Source of the DNA: Zygnema circumcarinatum
Lineage: Eukaryota; Streptophyta; Zygnematophyceae; Zygnematales; Zygnemataceae
Assembly (NCBI GenBank): GCA_037447605.1
Contig: CM074808.1
Span: 3,483,312 to 3,547,311 of the forward strand
Reading direction: 5' to 3'
DNA: 64,000 nucleotides
Under the pieces are notes generated by a model. The model was not told the DNA's origin and made no database searches. It worked only from the letters and a program-made list of their open reading frames with translations. The translations under genes were made by a program, and so were the position numbers. Positions 23,819 to 35,891 of the stretch are shown piece by piece. Position 1 is the stretch's first letter. Every line of letters starts with the position of its first letter.

Positions 23819-25839
23819 CCGCAAAGAAGTTTCTTGGGCAATCATGATCCTACTAAGCATGTAAGGCAATTCAGGGTCTGCATGAAGGCTTACGTATGGG
23901 CGAGTAACGCCTTTTGGCTCGAAAGCAAGAAGATAGCATCGTAAAAATACTTGACATGAAGGAGTCTTAGTCAAATATGCAGGGAATGATCTGCATTTTA
24001 CAAAACCCGGGGAAGGTGGGAAGCGGATCAGATCATCAGGGAGTAGCTTATTTTCCACCTCAGTTTTGCCTCACTGGTCAACATTGATTGCCAACACGTG
24101 AGCTTCAATGCGGCCTACCGTCCCTAAGGCCTACTAACCCCTTGGTCTTCGCCGCCCCCCCCTCCACCCCCCCAAAAAGAAATCCATCAAGTCAGCCATG
24201 ACTACCAGCCTCCCGCTCCAGCTAGCGTCTAAAATGGTAATGAACGTGAATTCAGACAAAGGTTAAAAAGGACGTATATATGGGTGCCAGTGTTGACAAA
24301 CGGCGACAGAAAAATCGGAAACTTACTGCAAACTCTCTTCAACATTGCCTATATTTCGGCCAAATCCATTACCCACATGGTAAACTAGTCTAGCGGGGAA
24401 CAATTTGCCAGATAAGAGCGTTTCAGAAGTAATCAAGATTATACCCAGGTTCATCAGAGTCTGATAGACGGAGGCTTCAGCACATGATAGCAATGGTTCC
24501 TAAACGACATGAACGGTGCTCTTCCAAGCGCGGGAATCCTGCTAGTACCCAGTAAGGAGAAGCCATACATTCAGATAAACACGATGGAACTGGCGTTCTC
24601 CCCATGCATCTATGTGGAAAATGCCACACTCAACGCTATTGAATGCGTGGCTATACAGAGTCCCATCTGATGAGGCTCAATTCATTGTAGCTATTTCTAC
24701 GAACGCGTACAACCAGACTGTTCATAGCGAGGTTTCGCAAGCTACTACACAGTAGTCGATAAATCAACTGCTACAGTCCGAATTGGGGGTTGCCATACCT
24801 CTCCAAATGCTGCTGTCCATCAAGCTCACCTAACGAAGCTGGCACTCGTAACCCTATTGCACTTCCAAAGACGAAAATCTAGACGCTGTTCCAGCCGAAA
24901 AGACAAATGACCTGCAGTAAATACCACATTTACACTCTAGAGCTCCCACAAGTTCTTCGAAGAACACGAAGATTCGTCACACGAACTGGAAACGACAAAC
25001 GCGAGGCTGAACCCATGCCTCTTCAAGTACACTGAAGCTGATAACTGATAGACAATCTCAGAACGAAAACATACAACAGAAAGATTCCCAACCTAAACGA
25101 TGAGCGACAAAGTCGAGTCAGTTCCTGTGGGCGATTCTAGAGAATGACACAATTTGAACACTCTCCCTGCGACCATTTAATGCATTATGCGTCCAGCGTC
25201 CAGTTGCTTTCCAGACATACTGGCAATGCTGTGGAACCAGCATCCGTCAAATTTATGCAAATGGCAAAGTGATGATGGACATCATTGTTGCGACAAAACC
25301 CGAACAGGTCCGCTATAATTGCAAATCAAAATCACATGTGTCAGTAGCTATCATAGTCAGCAGCCGTGGCAGTCCTCCAGTCACGGCTCTTTCTGTCCCT
25401 CGCCATCACTCAATATCTCTCCCTCGCATCCTCTCTCGGCTTCCCTCTATTTTCCTCTAAAAGAATGCAATAAAACAAGATGGTGCTTCTCACACTGCCC
25501 TTCTGGCACTTCACAATAGGGCCGAGTGAGTAAATTAACAGTTGAAACCCTAGTCGTCAAACACCCTCATTCTCTTCGATTCTTCCACCAAGACATCACC
25601 AATCTCCAGTCAATACTCCCGATTCCGCCCGCACATTCTCCTTTCCCTTACAATTCCTCCGAAACGAGCGACCAAATTGCCCATTCTGCTGCCCTAAACG
25701 TCACCAAAACGATCCCAAAGAGAGCTATTGATCCTCCCAGACACAGCGTACGTCAAAATAAGCCAAATCCGGCATCATTACTGGGCTCCCCCGTGCTCAA
25801 TCACCTACCTCTCGCAGGCCGAGCAGCCGCCATCGCCAT
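23747..25839 (-). CDS. Unrecognised multi-exon gene (approximate model)
   Basis: A set of protein-like, phase-compatible exons I cannot assign to a family. Candidates: about 25809-25839 (M-A-M-A-A-A-R-P-A-R), 24799-24878 (F-G-S-A-I-G-L-R-V-P-A-S-L-G-E-L), 24701-24741 (R-N-L-A-M-N-S-L), 24569-24666 (V-E-C-G-I-F-H-I-D-A-W-G-E-R), 24327-24499 (L-I-T-S-E-T-L-L-S-G-K-L-F, Y-H-V-G-N-G-F-G-R), possibly a 16-base micro-exon at 24206-24221, and 23894-24058 or 23747-24058 (D-L-I-R-F-P-P-S-P-G-F-V-K-C). At least one exon after the first is missing from the model. The last exon either splices at a strong donor (23893) or stays open to 23747, overlapping the tentative PP2C first exon. Good codon composition, repeated clean splice sites and two ERSE-like elements upstream support a real gene. 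The function is unknown. Confidence 0.4.
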
Positions 25840-26115
25840 GGGAAGAAACGTATCTGCCAAGACTTGCCTGAAGGGAGCCCTTCAAGGAAAATTCTTAACG
25901 GCGCCAAATGGGGAACGTTCCGCAGGACGGCACCGTACAGTTGGAGATACATAACTGTACGAATATGTAATGGTCACAAATTCCGGCGGATGTACGGGGA
26001 ACAGACCGTACATTCATACGGTAACCACGGTCAGAGTACCGAGTCGCCTCAGTCTTTTTTTGACTCACGCCCTCTCCCTTCACAAGTTCGTTGGACGTGC
26101 AATCAGAAGTCACCA

Positions 26116-26134
26116 CGTGGACATTTTCCATTGG
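26116..26134 (-). promoter_or_regulatory. ERSE-like element (CCAAT-N9-CCACG, minus strand)
   Basis: On the + strand CGTGG at 26116-26120, nine bases, ATTGG at 26130-26134, the exact reverse complement of the ERSE layout. It is 277-295 bp upstream of the likely start codon at 25839. Confidence 0.5.
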
Positions 26135-26163
26135 TCTGACGATGAGAAATTAAGTTTTTGTCA

Positions 26164-26182
26164 CGTGTCGCAACATCATTGG
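26164..26182 (-). promoter_or_regulatory. ERSE-like element (CCAAT-N10-CACG, minus strand)
   Basis: CGTG at 26164-26167, ten bases, ATTGG at 26178-26182, the relaxed form of the same module, 48 bp from the copy at 26116 and in the same orientation. Confidence 0.45.
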
Positions 26183-26997
26183 ATGAATCCAAAGACTGAG
26201 GACGACAGGCCAGGAGGGTGGTTGAACTCAACGCCTCGACTGGCTCGACTGACTGCCACGTCGGCACCACGTAGGAGCCACGTAGGATCCGTCGGGTTCA
26301 AGAAAACTCCTACTTGGCGAATCGAGTCGAACTCGACTTGACTCGCCGCAGCGGAGTTTTGGCCCCGAGCGGCCGTCCGTTCACGAGCGGTCATAGTTCC
26401 AGTCTGTAGTAGACGTGGACGTTATCTGCCCGTCCGCTTTACGATCGGACGGTCAAAAAGCCGCTGGGTGCTAGAAGCACAGGGCACGGAAGCTTCCAAG
26501 AGTGTACGGCAGAGTCCGTCGCGGTCAACCGTCAGCCCCACGGGGCTAGGGATAGCAATGTAATCATTTTATAATTTTATGTCGATTTTGTAAAGCTTTA
26601 TAACGCTTTTTGGTTTGTTTGTTATGTTTTATTTTGTTGCTATTTTGCTGCGGGTTTTTTTTTTGTGTCGTTTTTCGATCTGTTTTCTGTTTTCAAGTCA
26701 CCGTTCCACGTGACTGAACGCGGCATCCCTCCACACGGAACTGGAACATTGGTACAGTAACGGAACGGCATACTCTCATGTAAATCAGATGCTAGAGATT
26801 GTTGAGCATGATAACACATTGACATTGTACCTTTCCGATGTTACTCGAACATTCACATTCGACCCAACAACAACAACAATACCAACACTCATGGAACCCA
26901 AAACTTGAAATGCTTGTAGCCCCTCCCAAACTTTCTCCTAGCATTACAATCAAAGACGACATCTTGGTCGCCATGGTCGATACAACGTCCCCCCAAT

Positions 26998-28207
26998 TCA
27001 ATCCCTCAGTCCCTTCGCCGCCGGTTCATCGATGAACCAAACCAATGTACCCTCTTCCGGGTAGACCTTCTGCGCAGGGAGGGAGCCTTCGGCCACCGGC
27101 GGCCCAAACACGAGCTTCAATTGCTCCGTTTTGCCGCCCCCCACGGCCACAAAGCCAATGTTTGCGGCGGCGTTGATGGCGGGGGACGTCAAAGTGATTC
27201 GTTCGGGAGGGGGCTTCGGAGAGTCTGTGATGTGAGCGACCCACTTGGTCTTTTCTTGAAGGAGGGGATGGTGCGGAAAGAGAGACGCGACATGGCCGTC
27301 GGGACCCATGCCGAGGAGGATGATGTCGAATCGAGGGTATGTACCATCTGCATGTGCATGTGTGTATGCGTGAGCGTGAGAGAGGGAGGTGGGGGGGGGG
27401 GGGGGGGGGGGGGNNNNNNNNNNGGGGGGAGAGAGAGAGAGAGAGAGGGAGAGAGGAGAGAAAAATGAACCACTATTCTTTCTCCTTACATGACTTGAAT
27501 CTGTTGGCGGTAAGCAACTAAAGAAACTAACTCATGAGGAATTACAAAATTGGAGGAAAAATAACACCTGAGGTCGTTGATAGAACTCCAACTTTTGTCA
27601 AATGGCGTAAATTCGTTTCGTAGTCGCTAGCTGCTCCCTCGGCGCTGAGAAGCTCGTTGATGCTATAAACCTGGCCAGGAGGAATAGGCACCTGTATCCA
27701 AGCAATACAAAGTAAAATTGAATTCTCTTCATATAGTAGGTTTCAGCCATCTGGGTGGGGAGTGGGTTCTAAAATTTGTGCTACGATGAAGGTCAGGTTA
27801 CGGTTCAAGAGTGGGCGTTACCTTGGATAAAAACTCCTCAAATGCCGCCTTATAGTTGCTGTCAGGTGAGCTTAGGGGCACCACCCTTTCGTCAGCCCAA
27901 AAAATGTGCCATCGTGCCCAGTCGAGCTCATCCATAAATTTTGGATCTGCCAACGCTCTGTGGAAGGAGAGGGAGAAGGGGAAGGAGAAGGAGAAGGAGA
28001 AGGAGAAGGAGAAGGAGAAGGAGAAGGAGGAGGAGAAGGAGAAGGAGAAGGAGAAGGAGAAGGAGAAGGAGAAGGAGAAGGAGAAGGAGAAGGAGAAGGG
28101 GAAGGAGAAGGCGACAAAGAAGGAGATGAAAAAGCGTGGGAAGAAAGAGTTGATAAAAACTGTCAACGGGAAGACATGGCACGCACATGTAACTGGCTGA
28201 TATAAAG

Positions 28208-28291
<84 letters not shown>

Positions 28292-29653
28292 TCTTTACAT
28301 AATACACAAGACGAAGCTGAACACATATCTATACATAAAAAGATGATTGGGAGTATTTGCATTATGCAAACGGAACTCACGCAAGTGCCTTCACTAATGA
28401 GCCGCCAGAGAGCACAAGAGTAAATGCAGATTTTTTTGAAATGCTTTCCTGCAGCCATGAAACACATTTGGTGCAGCCAAACGTGTGCAACCTTACATCA
28501 ACAAAGCCGAAATCCACTAAACGAAAACACGGTTAAGGTAACTTCTTCCCCACCGAAAAAAAAAAAAAAAAAAGCATTTGAGTAAGCCGGTTGCATGCAT
28601 CTGCTGCTCTGACTTCTGACCACTTATAGCGCCGATTGGTCGCACGAAATAAGCATTAAAACATATCATTTCGAAACCCACCGTTGTGCATTTTCTATAT
28701 CAAGCGAAATAGAAATCACTTACCAGGAAGGGTCTTTAGGTAATGTAAAATTCTCACCGTTGAGATGTTTTTTATATATTCTGCAAGGCCTACAGAAAGG
28801 TCCTTCATGTCCGGATAGACCTCCACCCTCACTCCGCCCCTTCCTCCAACTGGACGTAGCGAAAAGTTGAATGAAAAGAGACAGGAGAGGAGGAGAGGGA
28901 AGAAGAACGGGAACAGAGTAAGAGAGGAGAGAGAGAGGACTGTGAGAGAGGACCGAGAAAATCAAGCACGCAACGAAGCTTTCTGAAACAGAAGACCCAA
29001 AGAGCCGCATGGCAACGTCGATGCTACTCAAGTTCTTGTTTAGTCAGCTTTACTTAATTTATAAAAAAATAAAACTACACAAACATTTGCAGCATTGTTT
29101 TTCCCCCAACAAAAAGAAAGCTTAGAGAAAAGAAAACATCCCTGTTTCTCATTCTGCTCCGTAAAAGTCGTATATCTAGCACTTACGTATATACCCAAAG
29201 CTCACCACTCTCTTTCATTCAAACTCTACACGATCCCTCCCTCTGTAAGGTCGTCCCCCTATATCTCTCCACTTCTCCTATCCTCCTCTTCCCCCATCTA
29301 TTGAACCTTTTCCCCCTCGCTCCCTCCCTCCCCTTTCCCCCTCGTTCGCCCTCCTCACCTGCTACTTCAAATGTTTCCGTTGCAGCCATGACGTTTCTCG
29401 CTACTGCTAATCTCCAAGAATCTCTCCCAGAGGGCAATCCTCCTCCCTCCCTCCTACTTTCTTCTCCTCTTCCTCCCCACACAAGCTGAGGATGTCTGCC
29501 AACACGAAGTCCAGATGATGCTGCGCCAAACTCAAAGCGAAGAAAGTCCTCCCGTCTGCTGCAAGAAGCGGAGGGTGGAAGAGGCGAGGGTGGGAGACGG
29601 CGGATAGAGGGAGAGGTGCTTGAGAAGAGGCAGCTTCTGCAGAGTGAGGACAT
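26998..29653 (-). CDS. PGL3: 6-phosphogluconolactonase, probably plastidic
   Basis: Six exons, 354 residues in one phase: 29359-29653, 28758-28849, 28381-28448, 27822-27957, 27568-27691, 26998-27347. The first 80-odd residues are Ser/Arg/Pro-rich with no acidic start, like a chloroplast transit peptide. The enzyme domain follows: V-E-V-Y-P-D, F-T-L-V-L-S-G-G-S-L, W-H-I-F-W-A-D-E-R-V-V-P, S-N-Y and L-L-G-M-G-P-D-G-H-V-A-S-L-F-P. It hydrolyses 6-phosphoglucono-lactone to 6-phosphogluconate in the oxidative pentose phosphate pathway. The length fits plastid PGL3-type proteins (about 325). An in-frame ATG 90 bases further upstream is an alternative start. Introns hold a (GGAGAA)n block, a (CT)n block and the gap at 27414. 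Confidence 0.93.
27361..27465. other. Poly-G run with 10-N assembly gap and GA tract
   Basis: The last 6PGL intron holds a G homopolymer of at least 24 bases interrupted by ten N (27414-27423), followed by a (GA)n tract. The gap is a placeholder in a homopolymer that could not be sequenced through. Confidence 0.95.
27961..28133 (+). repeat. (GGAGAA)n hexanucleotide repeat in a 6PGL intron
   Basis: About 170 bases of near-perfect GGAGAA/GGAGAG units, all purine on the + strand, directly behind the 27957 splice acceptor. On the transcribed strand it supplies the polypyrimidine tract. Confidence 0.95.
28206..28298 (+). repeat. (CT)n dinucleotide repeat
   Basis: About 90 bases of uninterrupted CT, in the same intron as the hexanucleotide repeat but with the opposite purine/pyrimidine strand bias. 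Confidence 0.98.
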
Positions 29654-30495
29654 GGCGAGATCTCTGCGACGAAGACGACAGGGAGGGAGGGAGTGTGAGT
29701 GAAGGGTCGTGACGTCACGCCTCGTCCCTCTCCAAGCTGCCAAGGTTGTCCATGTCCATGTCTTTCAGTTCTTCGATTTTTTTGCATTTTTGGCCCATCG
29801 TTGCTCATTTAAACGGCAGTTGGGGCGGGTCTTTTTTTTTCATAAGGCACAATGGCACAGAGGTAAGGGGACGCCTCCTTAGTAGTTTCCAAAATGTTGT
29901 AGTTTAATTTTGCTGGGTTAAAATTGGAGGAGAAACATAAGAGAAGAAAAAGAATTTTGGGTTGCCTTGAGCCTTTGGGATTTCACATGTTGAACAGGTT
30001 TGAAGCAAGCTCCACTTTGAACATTGTTCCAAGAAACCATGTTTTTCAAAGCCCACAATGATGGACAATGCCATTTGGGCGTGAGCGTTCAATTTTGAAT
30101 GGTTTGTTGTTTCGAATTTTCTCATTGATTATTCGCTTTTTGTCCCGAAGGCCTCACTCAGCGGTACGGTATCTGCACACTGTGCGGCATGAGGCTCGCT
30201 TCAAACTCACTCGGTGCATCATCATGCCCATCGCACACCACATGGAAGAAATCGGGCGAAAAAACTCCCTCTGTATTTCTTTATCAGCAGCGCGAGGTGA
30301 ATGCACAAAGAAGCAGGGCCAGTTGTTCCCTCCCTTCAGGCGCACGTGTTTAGCCATCGGCCTTAGCCACACGCTCAAGTTCGTCCTCCTCCTTGATGGC
30401 ATGACTGCAGCACAAATCCCAAAAGGAATGAATACAGATCGTTGTAGAACAGTCAAACACAGCTCCCACAGTTGTCGTGTTGTCAGTTGTCTTCG

Positions 30496-30532
<37 letters not shown>

Positions 30533-31050
30533 GGACCTTCATCTCGATGCCCTATAGTGTCAAAACTTGGCCATACGCCGAGGAATCGCTCCCAGCCGTA
30601 GATTGAACGCCCGCCCTTCGATCGGACGGCGGGTCCGGACTGCTTCCTCGCATGGAACTACATCGGAGCGTTCTCGTTCTCGTCGTTGTCTCGATAACGA
30701 GACGTCACGTGTCTCGTTCCGTGACACGTTTCTATGTCATTACGGAGTTGCGGTGTAGCGTAGTATCACGGTAGTTTCACGGGACGGCCTTTCTATGTGG
30801 GGCTCTAATATCCAGTGAGAAGCGACGGCTTGACTGTCTCCATGCGATGCATTCCACGTGGGCCACTCTCCTCTCGCCCTCGCACGTGCGCCTCTCTGGT
30901 CGCGCCACGTGGCAGCTTCTGCCTGCTGTCCTCCGACCCTCTCCTCCCTCCCTTTCCCTCCGCAGCCATGGCGGCCACGTGAGGCTCGCTGAACGGGGAA
31001 TTGCACGGGCGGGTGGCACCTTCTTTGCGCTTGGAAGGAGCTCGGCGGCC
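29654..31050. promoter_or_regulatory. Divergent promoter region, 6PGL / prolyl iminopeptidase
   Basis: About 1.4 kb between two divergent starts. It holds a (GTT)n microsatellite (30494-30535) and, in the part nearest the iminopeptidase, a dense cluster of CACGTG cores (near 30705, 30856, 30905, 30976), the classical plant G-box. No gene seen. Confidence 0.5.
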
Positions 31051-34000
31051 ATGGCGGCGCAGGAGGCTTCTCTTCCGTCTTCTGAGGGGAGGCACAGGTG
31101 AGTCGAGGGGTTTTGCTGCCCCTTGACGATAATGGCTTAGCTCTTAACCTTAAGTTTTAGTCCTTAACCCTAGTTATGGGCTAATCAGCCCTAATCCTGA
31201 CACGTAGCTTTAGCTTCAGGCCTCTCGCCGGACCCTTCTTGCGCGAGGTTTAGGCATAATTTGGCCCATAAATTCGAGAATATAACTTCTACTCGTAGAA
31301 GTATCTCCGCAACTATGAGGGGCCTTGTGGCATGTGTGGGTTAGTCACAATCTCCAAACTCTTAAGTACATTGGAAGATAAGAGGCTTTTAAAAGGAATG
31401 GAATGAGTTTTTTTGGGGCATTCGCCTTATATAGTTTATTCAGCATGAAAAGTTTGATATAAATGAGAGTGATTCAAAACCAACTAAATCTCTTTACTTA
31501 CCCCCTGCATGTTTATGCTCAAGTATTTATCCACGATTCGCATAGACCAAATTTCTAACATGAATTGTACCAAGCTATTCCCTTCTTCTTATGAGCATGA
31601 TCATGGAATGGATAGGGCTGTTATTGAGCTTTGTCTCTTATTAGTATGATTAAACAACAGGCCAAACCTCGAGCATTGGCTCTTATGCAAAAGGTGCTCA
31701 GGGGTTTAATTTTTTTTTTTTATTAATTTATTCATTCATTTCTTTAAAACAATTTTTTTTTTTTTGCACATAGAAGTCACTAACTCAATCCGCAAAATTT
31801 CAACAGAATTGGAGCGACGTTCCATGTGCCTGGGCTGCAACTCACCGACCATTTCTTTGACGTTCCATTGGACCACACAGGCAGCAGTCCGGGCAGAATA
31901 AATGTATTTGCCCGAGAGGTTGTTTCTGGTACAGTCTTTCCTGCTGCCTGTGATTCCTTGGCCGCTCGTTATCACCAAACTTTGTGGCATTCTTTTTCAG
32001 TCTGTCCCACGCCAAATTCAAAATTATCAATCGGGAGCGTTCTGACTGAACAACTGATGTTCGTGTTCATGTCAGCACTTGGAAACTTGGAAATGTGGCA
32101 TGCTAGGACTTACTGTGCCTGTTGCAATGTCATGGATGCATGCATGCAGTGGATAATGTGGGGAAGGCCATGCCATGGCTCCTCTTCCTGCAGGGAGGCC
32201 CCGGCTTTGAGTCTCCTCGCCCTTCAGAAGCTTCCGGATGGATCGCCAAAGCATGCGAAGCTCATCGAGTTCTTCTTCTCGATCAGGTCGGAATCAAAGG
32301 GCTCTCTCTCTCTCTCCCTCTCTCTCTCTCTCTCTCGCTTTCTCGCTCTCCGTCTCTCTCTCTCCCGCTCTCTCTCTCTCTGCGTGTGGGTGTGACTTTG
32401 CAAGATCTAAAGGCTGACTTCACTAAACCACTCCCAGAATTTTTGTATTCTCATATCTGACATCTGTTCCTCTTTATGAGCAGCGGGGCACAGGGTTGTC
32501 GACGCCACTTGGCACCTCGGCATTGGGCCAGCTGGCATCCCCTGAAGAGCAGGCTTCCTTTCTGAGCCATTTCAGAGCCGACAGCATTGTGAGAGATGCT
32601 GAGCTCATCCGCAAAACTTTGCTGCAGCCCGCGGAGAAGTGGGTCCTCCTTGGTCAGGTCAGACATAAAAAAACTGAACCCTTCAAAGGCACCTTCGTTC
32701 CTCTCATAAGTTTTACCCACGAAAATCTGGAAACCCTAGAAATCTCCACAATGTAGTGATCCTTTGTTCCCCTTTTTCTTGTTGGGGGGTGAACATGGAA
32801 CGAACGAACATGGAACGAACAACAAACAAACAACAACATGAAACACAACAACAACAACAACAACAAAATGGAACATGGAACGTGTAGAGTTTTGGCGGTT
32901 TCTGTGCAGTGACGTATCTCAGCTTTGCCGCCCATGGCCTGAGCAAGGTGCTGCTGACAGGTGGCCTGCCGCCATTGGACGAGGGCTGCTCTGCGGAGGC
33001 GGTATACCGCGCATGCTTTGCCAGAGTGGAGAAGCAAAGTCAAAAGTATTACTTTCGGTTTCCGGAAGATAGAGCGATAGTTCGAGAGATTGTCCTTCAC
33101 TTAGCGGAGAATGAGGTAATGGCGAGTTTCGCGTTGAGAGTCAAAACAGTCTCATAATGTAGAAGGTTGGTTTTTGATTTTTGCAGCCCCAAAAAATACT
33201 TTGAAAAAGCCCTTGAAAGTGTAAAAGTGAAGGAACCTACCTTCTATAGTTTTCAGTTTTTCAGGTTTTCAGTTTTTTAAGTTTTTCAGAGTAAACCTTT
33301 GTCTATATCTTGGAAGCTCATTGTTCAATGTGGTTTTCGCAGGTGAGTATGCCTTCTGGAAGCACCTTAACTCCTCACTTTCTGCAGAGTATCGGTTTCG
33401 GACTCGGTCAGGCCGGAGGCTTTGAGAGGCTACATTATATGTGAGACTTTTACTTTTACTTCGTTCTTAGACCTACAATCCTGCATCTCATAGTTCAACA
33501 ACTTGAGAGTCCCAATCTGAACATCATCATTCAGAACACAAGGAAAAGGACAAGCATAAAAATGGCACTAGGGACGATTAAAAGGCCAACGAAGCGAAAC
33601 CTCACACTCTTTACACTTTTTTTTCAAAAACTGAGTTTTCTTTGTAAGGTCTGACCTGCAGGCTAGAAAGAGCTTGGGAAGCAGAACTCGTACAAGGGGC
33701 ACCCAGAAAGCTGAGCTCTACTTTCTTGCAAATGGTAATGTGATTATCATACATTCTGTTTGTGGGAAACCATTAATTAACCTATCAGTTTTCTGATCGC
33801 TTTGAGACAGTTTCTCGGAAAGAATGGCCCAAACAATGTATGGACTAAATTCCTGTTTGTGGTTTCCCATGTTATTCAGGTTGATGTCTACCACTCTTTT
33901 GACACCAACCCCCTCTATGCTATCCTGCATGAAGCCATCTATTGCCAGGTCAGCATTTCCACACAGGGCAATCGTCGTGACTTTTGACTTTTGTGAGTCT

Positions 34001-34958
34001 TTAATGAATGCCTTTTTGTCTCTAATGCATCATCTAGAAGTTGCGATGGTTGCATGCTGAAAGGCACATTATTACAAAGACAATGAAATTTAGGATTGGT
34101 TGGTTTTCCCTAGGGAGCCCCTTCAAAATGGGCAGCTCAACGAGTGAGGGAGGACATTGGCGATAGTTTCGATCCCGTGCGAGTCGCGAGGAATGGTGGG
34201 GAAGTTCCCTTTACGGGAGAGGTGCTCTTCTACTCCCCCTCCCTCTCCCTCTCCCGCTCCCTCTCCCTCTCTCTCTCTCCCTCCTTATGTCTTCCTCACA
34301 AACCCTTCCTTTAATTTTTACTAGTTATAACATGGATGCTAGCAATGCAGTTCTGATTGTGCTCCTAATGCCAAGCGAAAGGAAGGTGAATTTCAACATT
34401 CCTTTTGCCCTTTCTGAGCAAATTCTTGTTTTTGGCCTTCGTTCGTTCGTCGCAGATGATTTTTCCGTGGATGTTTGAAGAAATTGCAGCCCTTCGACCC
34501 TTGAAAGCTGCCGCTCAGATTCTGGCGGAAAAAGATGATTGGGAACCTCTATATGATAAGACTGTCTTGAATGCGAACGAGGTGAGAAAAGTCATCTATA
34601 TCTGATTTTCCTCAAGGAATCTAAGTCTTCCTGAACATTACGGAGACCTGCTTTCGGCCTCTCTAACTTAATAGCACAATCTCTTTACACAATCTTCCGC
34701 AGAGTGGAATGCGTCCACTCCTATTCGGAAGGTTTGAACCATTGACCTCTGAGTTCTATGCAGGTTGCCGTGGCTGCCGTTTTGTACTACGAGGATCTCT
34801 ATGTGAGTCCGCGACTCTCTGAAGACACTGCTGCGGAAATTCGGGGAGCAAGAGTTTGGGTAACAAATGAGTACATGCATTCGGGAATTCGAGAGAACGG
34901 GGCAAGAGTCTTGGAACGACTCTTCGGAATGTTGTCAGGGGCCATTCCCTTGAACTGA
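31051..34958 (+). CDS. PIP: Prolyl iminopeptidase (peptidase S33, alpha/beta hydrolase)
   Basis: Eleven exons, 458 residues in one phase: 31051-31097, 31807-31928, 32150-32286, 32484-32657, 32888-33115, 33343-33440, 33662-33734, 33880-33948, 34114-34221, 34456-34581, 34764-34958. It has the family oxyanion motif W-L-L-F-L-Q-G-G-P-G-F-E, then D-Q-R-G-T-G-L-S, the nucleophile elbow G-Q-S-F-G-G-F (Ser about residue 161) and the C-terminal E-Y-M-H-S-G that supplies the catalytic His. The enzyme releases N-terminal proline from peptides. The short N-terminus (M-A-A-Q-E-A-S) lacks an obvious transit peptide, so it is probably cytosolic. The length matches bacterial and plant homologues. Confidence 0.95.
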
Positions 34959-35891
34959 ATGGCTCGCGCATGGGGGTGGAATTAGGTCATAGAGAAGGTC
35001 CTGATTTCGGACTTACTTTACGAGAAAATGTTTACTGGAAGGAAGGGGCTTCGGAGGGCAGCGTAGGGATTGTACAGCTTGGGAATTAGGTTGTGCTGTT
35101 TTGGGCCGACAGCTCTAAAAGAGTAGGGATAGAAGTCGACGTAAAACACTGTACTTCATGGCTCCCACTGCTTGCTTCTCGAAACCAAAATGTATTGAAG
35201 GAGAGGCTTAGGTGTAGTGGCTAATGCTGAATTAGGTTAGATCAGTAGTTTAGCTGAAGCTTCAGAATTGGGGTCACTCATGAAAGTTCTCTTTTGTGAA
35301 GGGGAAAAGTAAGTGTCTCAATGCCACAAGCAACAATGTCTGAGCTGAATGTCATGTTTAGGGTTGCGCGACTTTGTATTGACACGCTTGAGCTAGTTTT
35401 CAAGGTAAAGTTTGCACACTATCCTTTTATGGATCATCCTAGGGTGAAGAAACATCAAAACTCGAAGATTGCATGGCATCCATCACAAGAGCAATGGTGC
35501 GATGATGAGATGCTCACAACAAAAGCGAGAACATTCTTAGTTAGAGGGGGGACGACCGAAGGTCAAACGAGATCAATCACTCAAAAAAACGACCCTTCGT
35601 GATGCAGTGTTAGAGGTTCGTGAAGGTAAAGGAGTTTAAGGGCGAAGCTCCGACAAGCACGCGTTGATTCCCGCGTCGGAATGCTCGAAAGGTCGCCGTG
35701 GGCGTTTCCGAACCGCCGATCCCTAACAACATCGTATTTTCCGACGGACGGATCTTCCCTGCAAGGGACTGCATGGCCGTCGGCGGCCGGCGCGCTGCAA
35801 GCCAACTCCGAACCCCTCACCAGCCTCTCCCGAGCTTTCCCACGCTTTTCCTCCTCATTGCTCTCTGCTTCTCCGCCTCTTCCGCGAAGCC
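34959..35891. other. Intergenic between iminopeptidase and fasciclin genes
   Basis: 3' flank of the iminopeptidase followed by the upstream region of the fasciclin-like gene. CDS-like open stretches near 35681 overlap the fasciclin first exon in other frames and are shadows. Nothing else seen. Confidence 0.5.

Larger units (their letters stand above)
25840..26997. promoter_or_regulatory. Upstream region of the unrecognised gene; 3' flank of 6PGL
   Basis: Contains two perfect inverted CCGTAC-type palindromes (about 25937-25965 and 25993-26014), two ERSE-like modules (26116, 26164), and several CACGT cores. From about 26550 it becomes AT-rich, consistent with the 3' flank of the 6-phosphogluconolactonase gene. 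No coding region is evident. Confidence 0.45.

Noticed and set aside
29851-29885. tRNA-like phrase near GGCACAGAGGTAAGG
   Set aside because: No complete cloverleaf could be folded around it.
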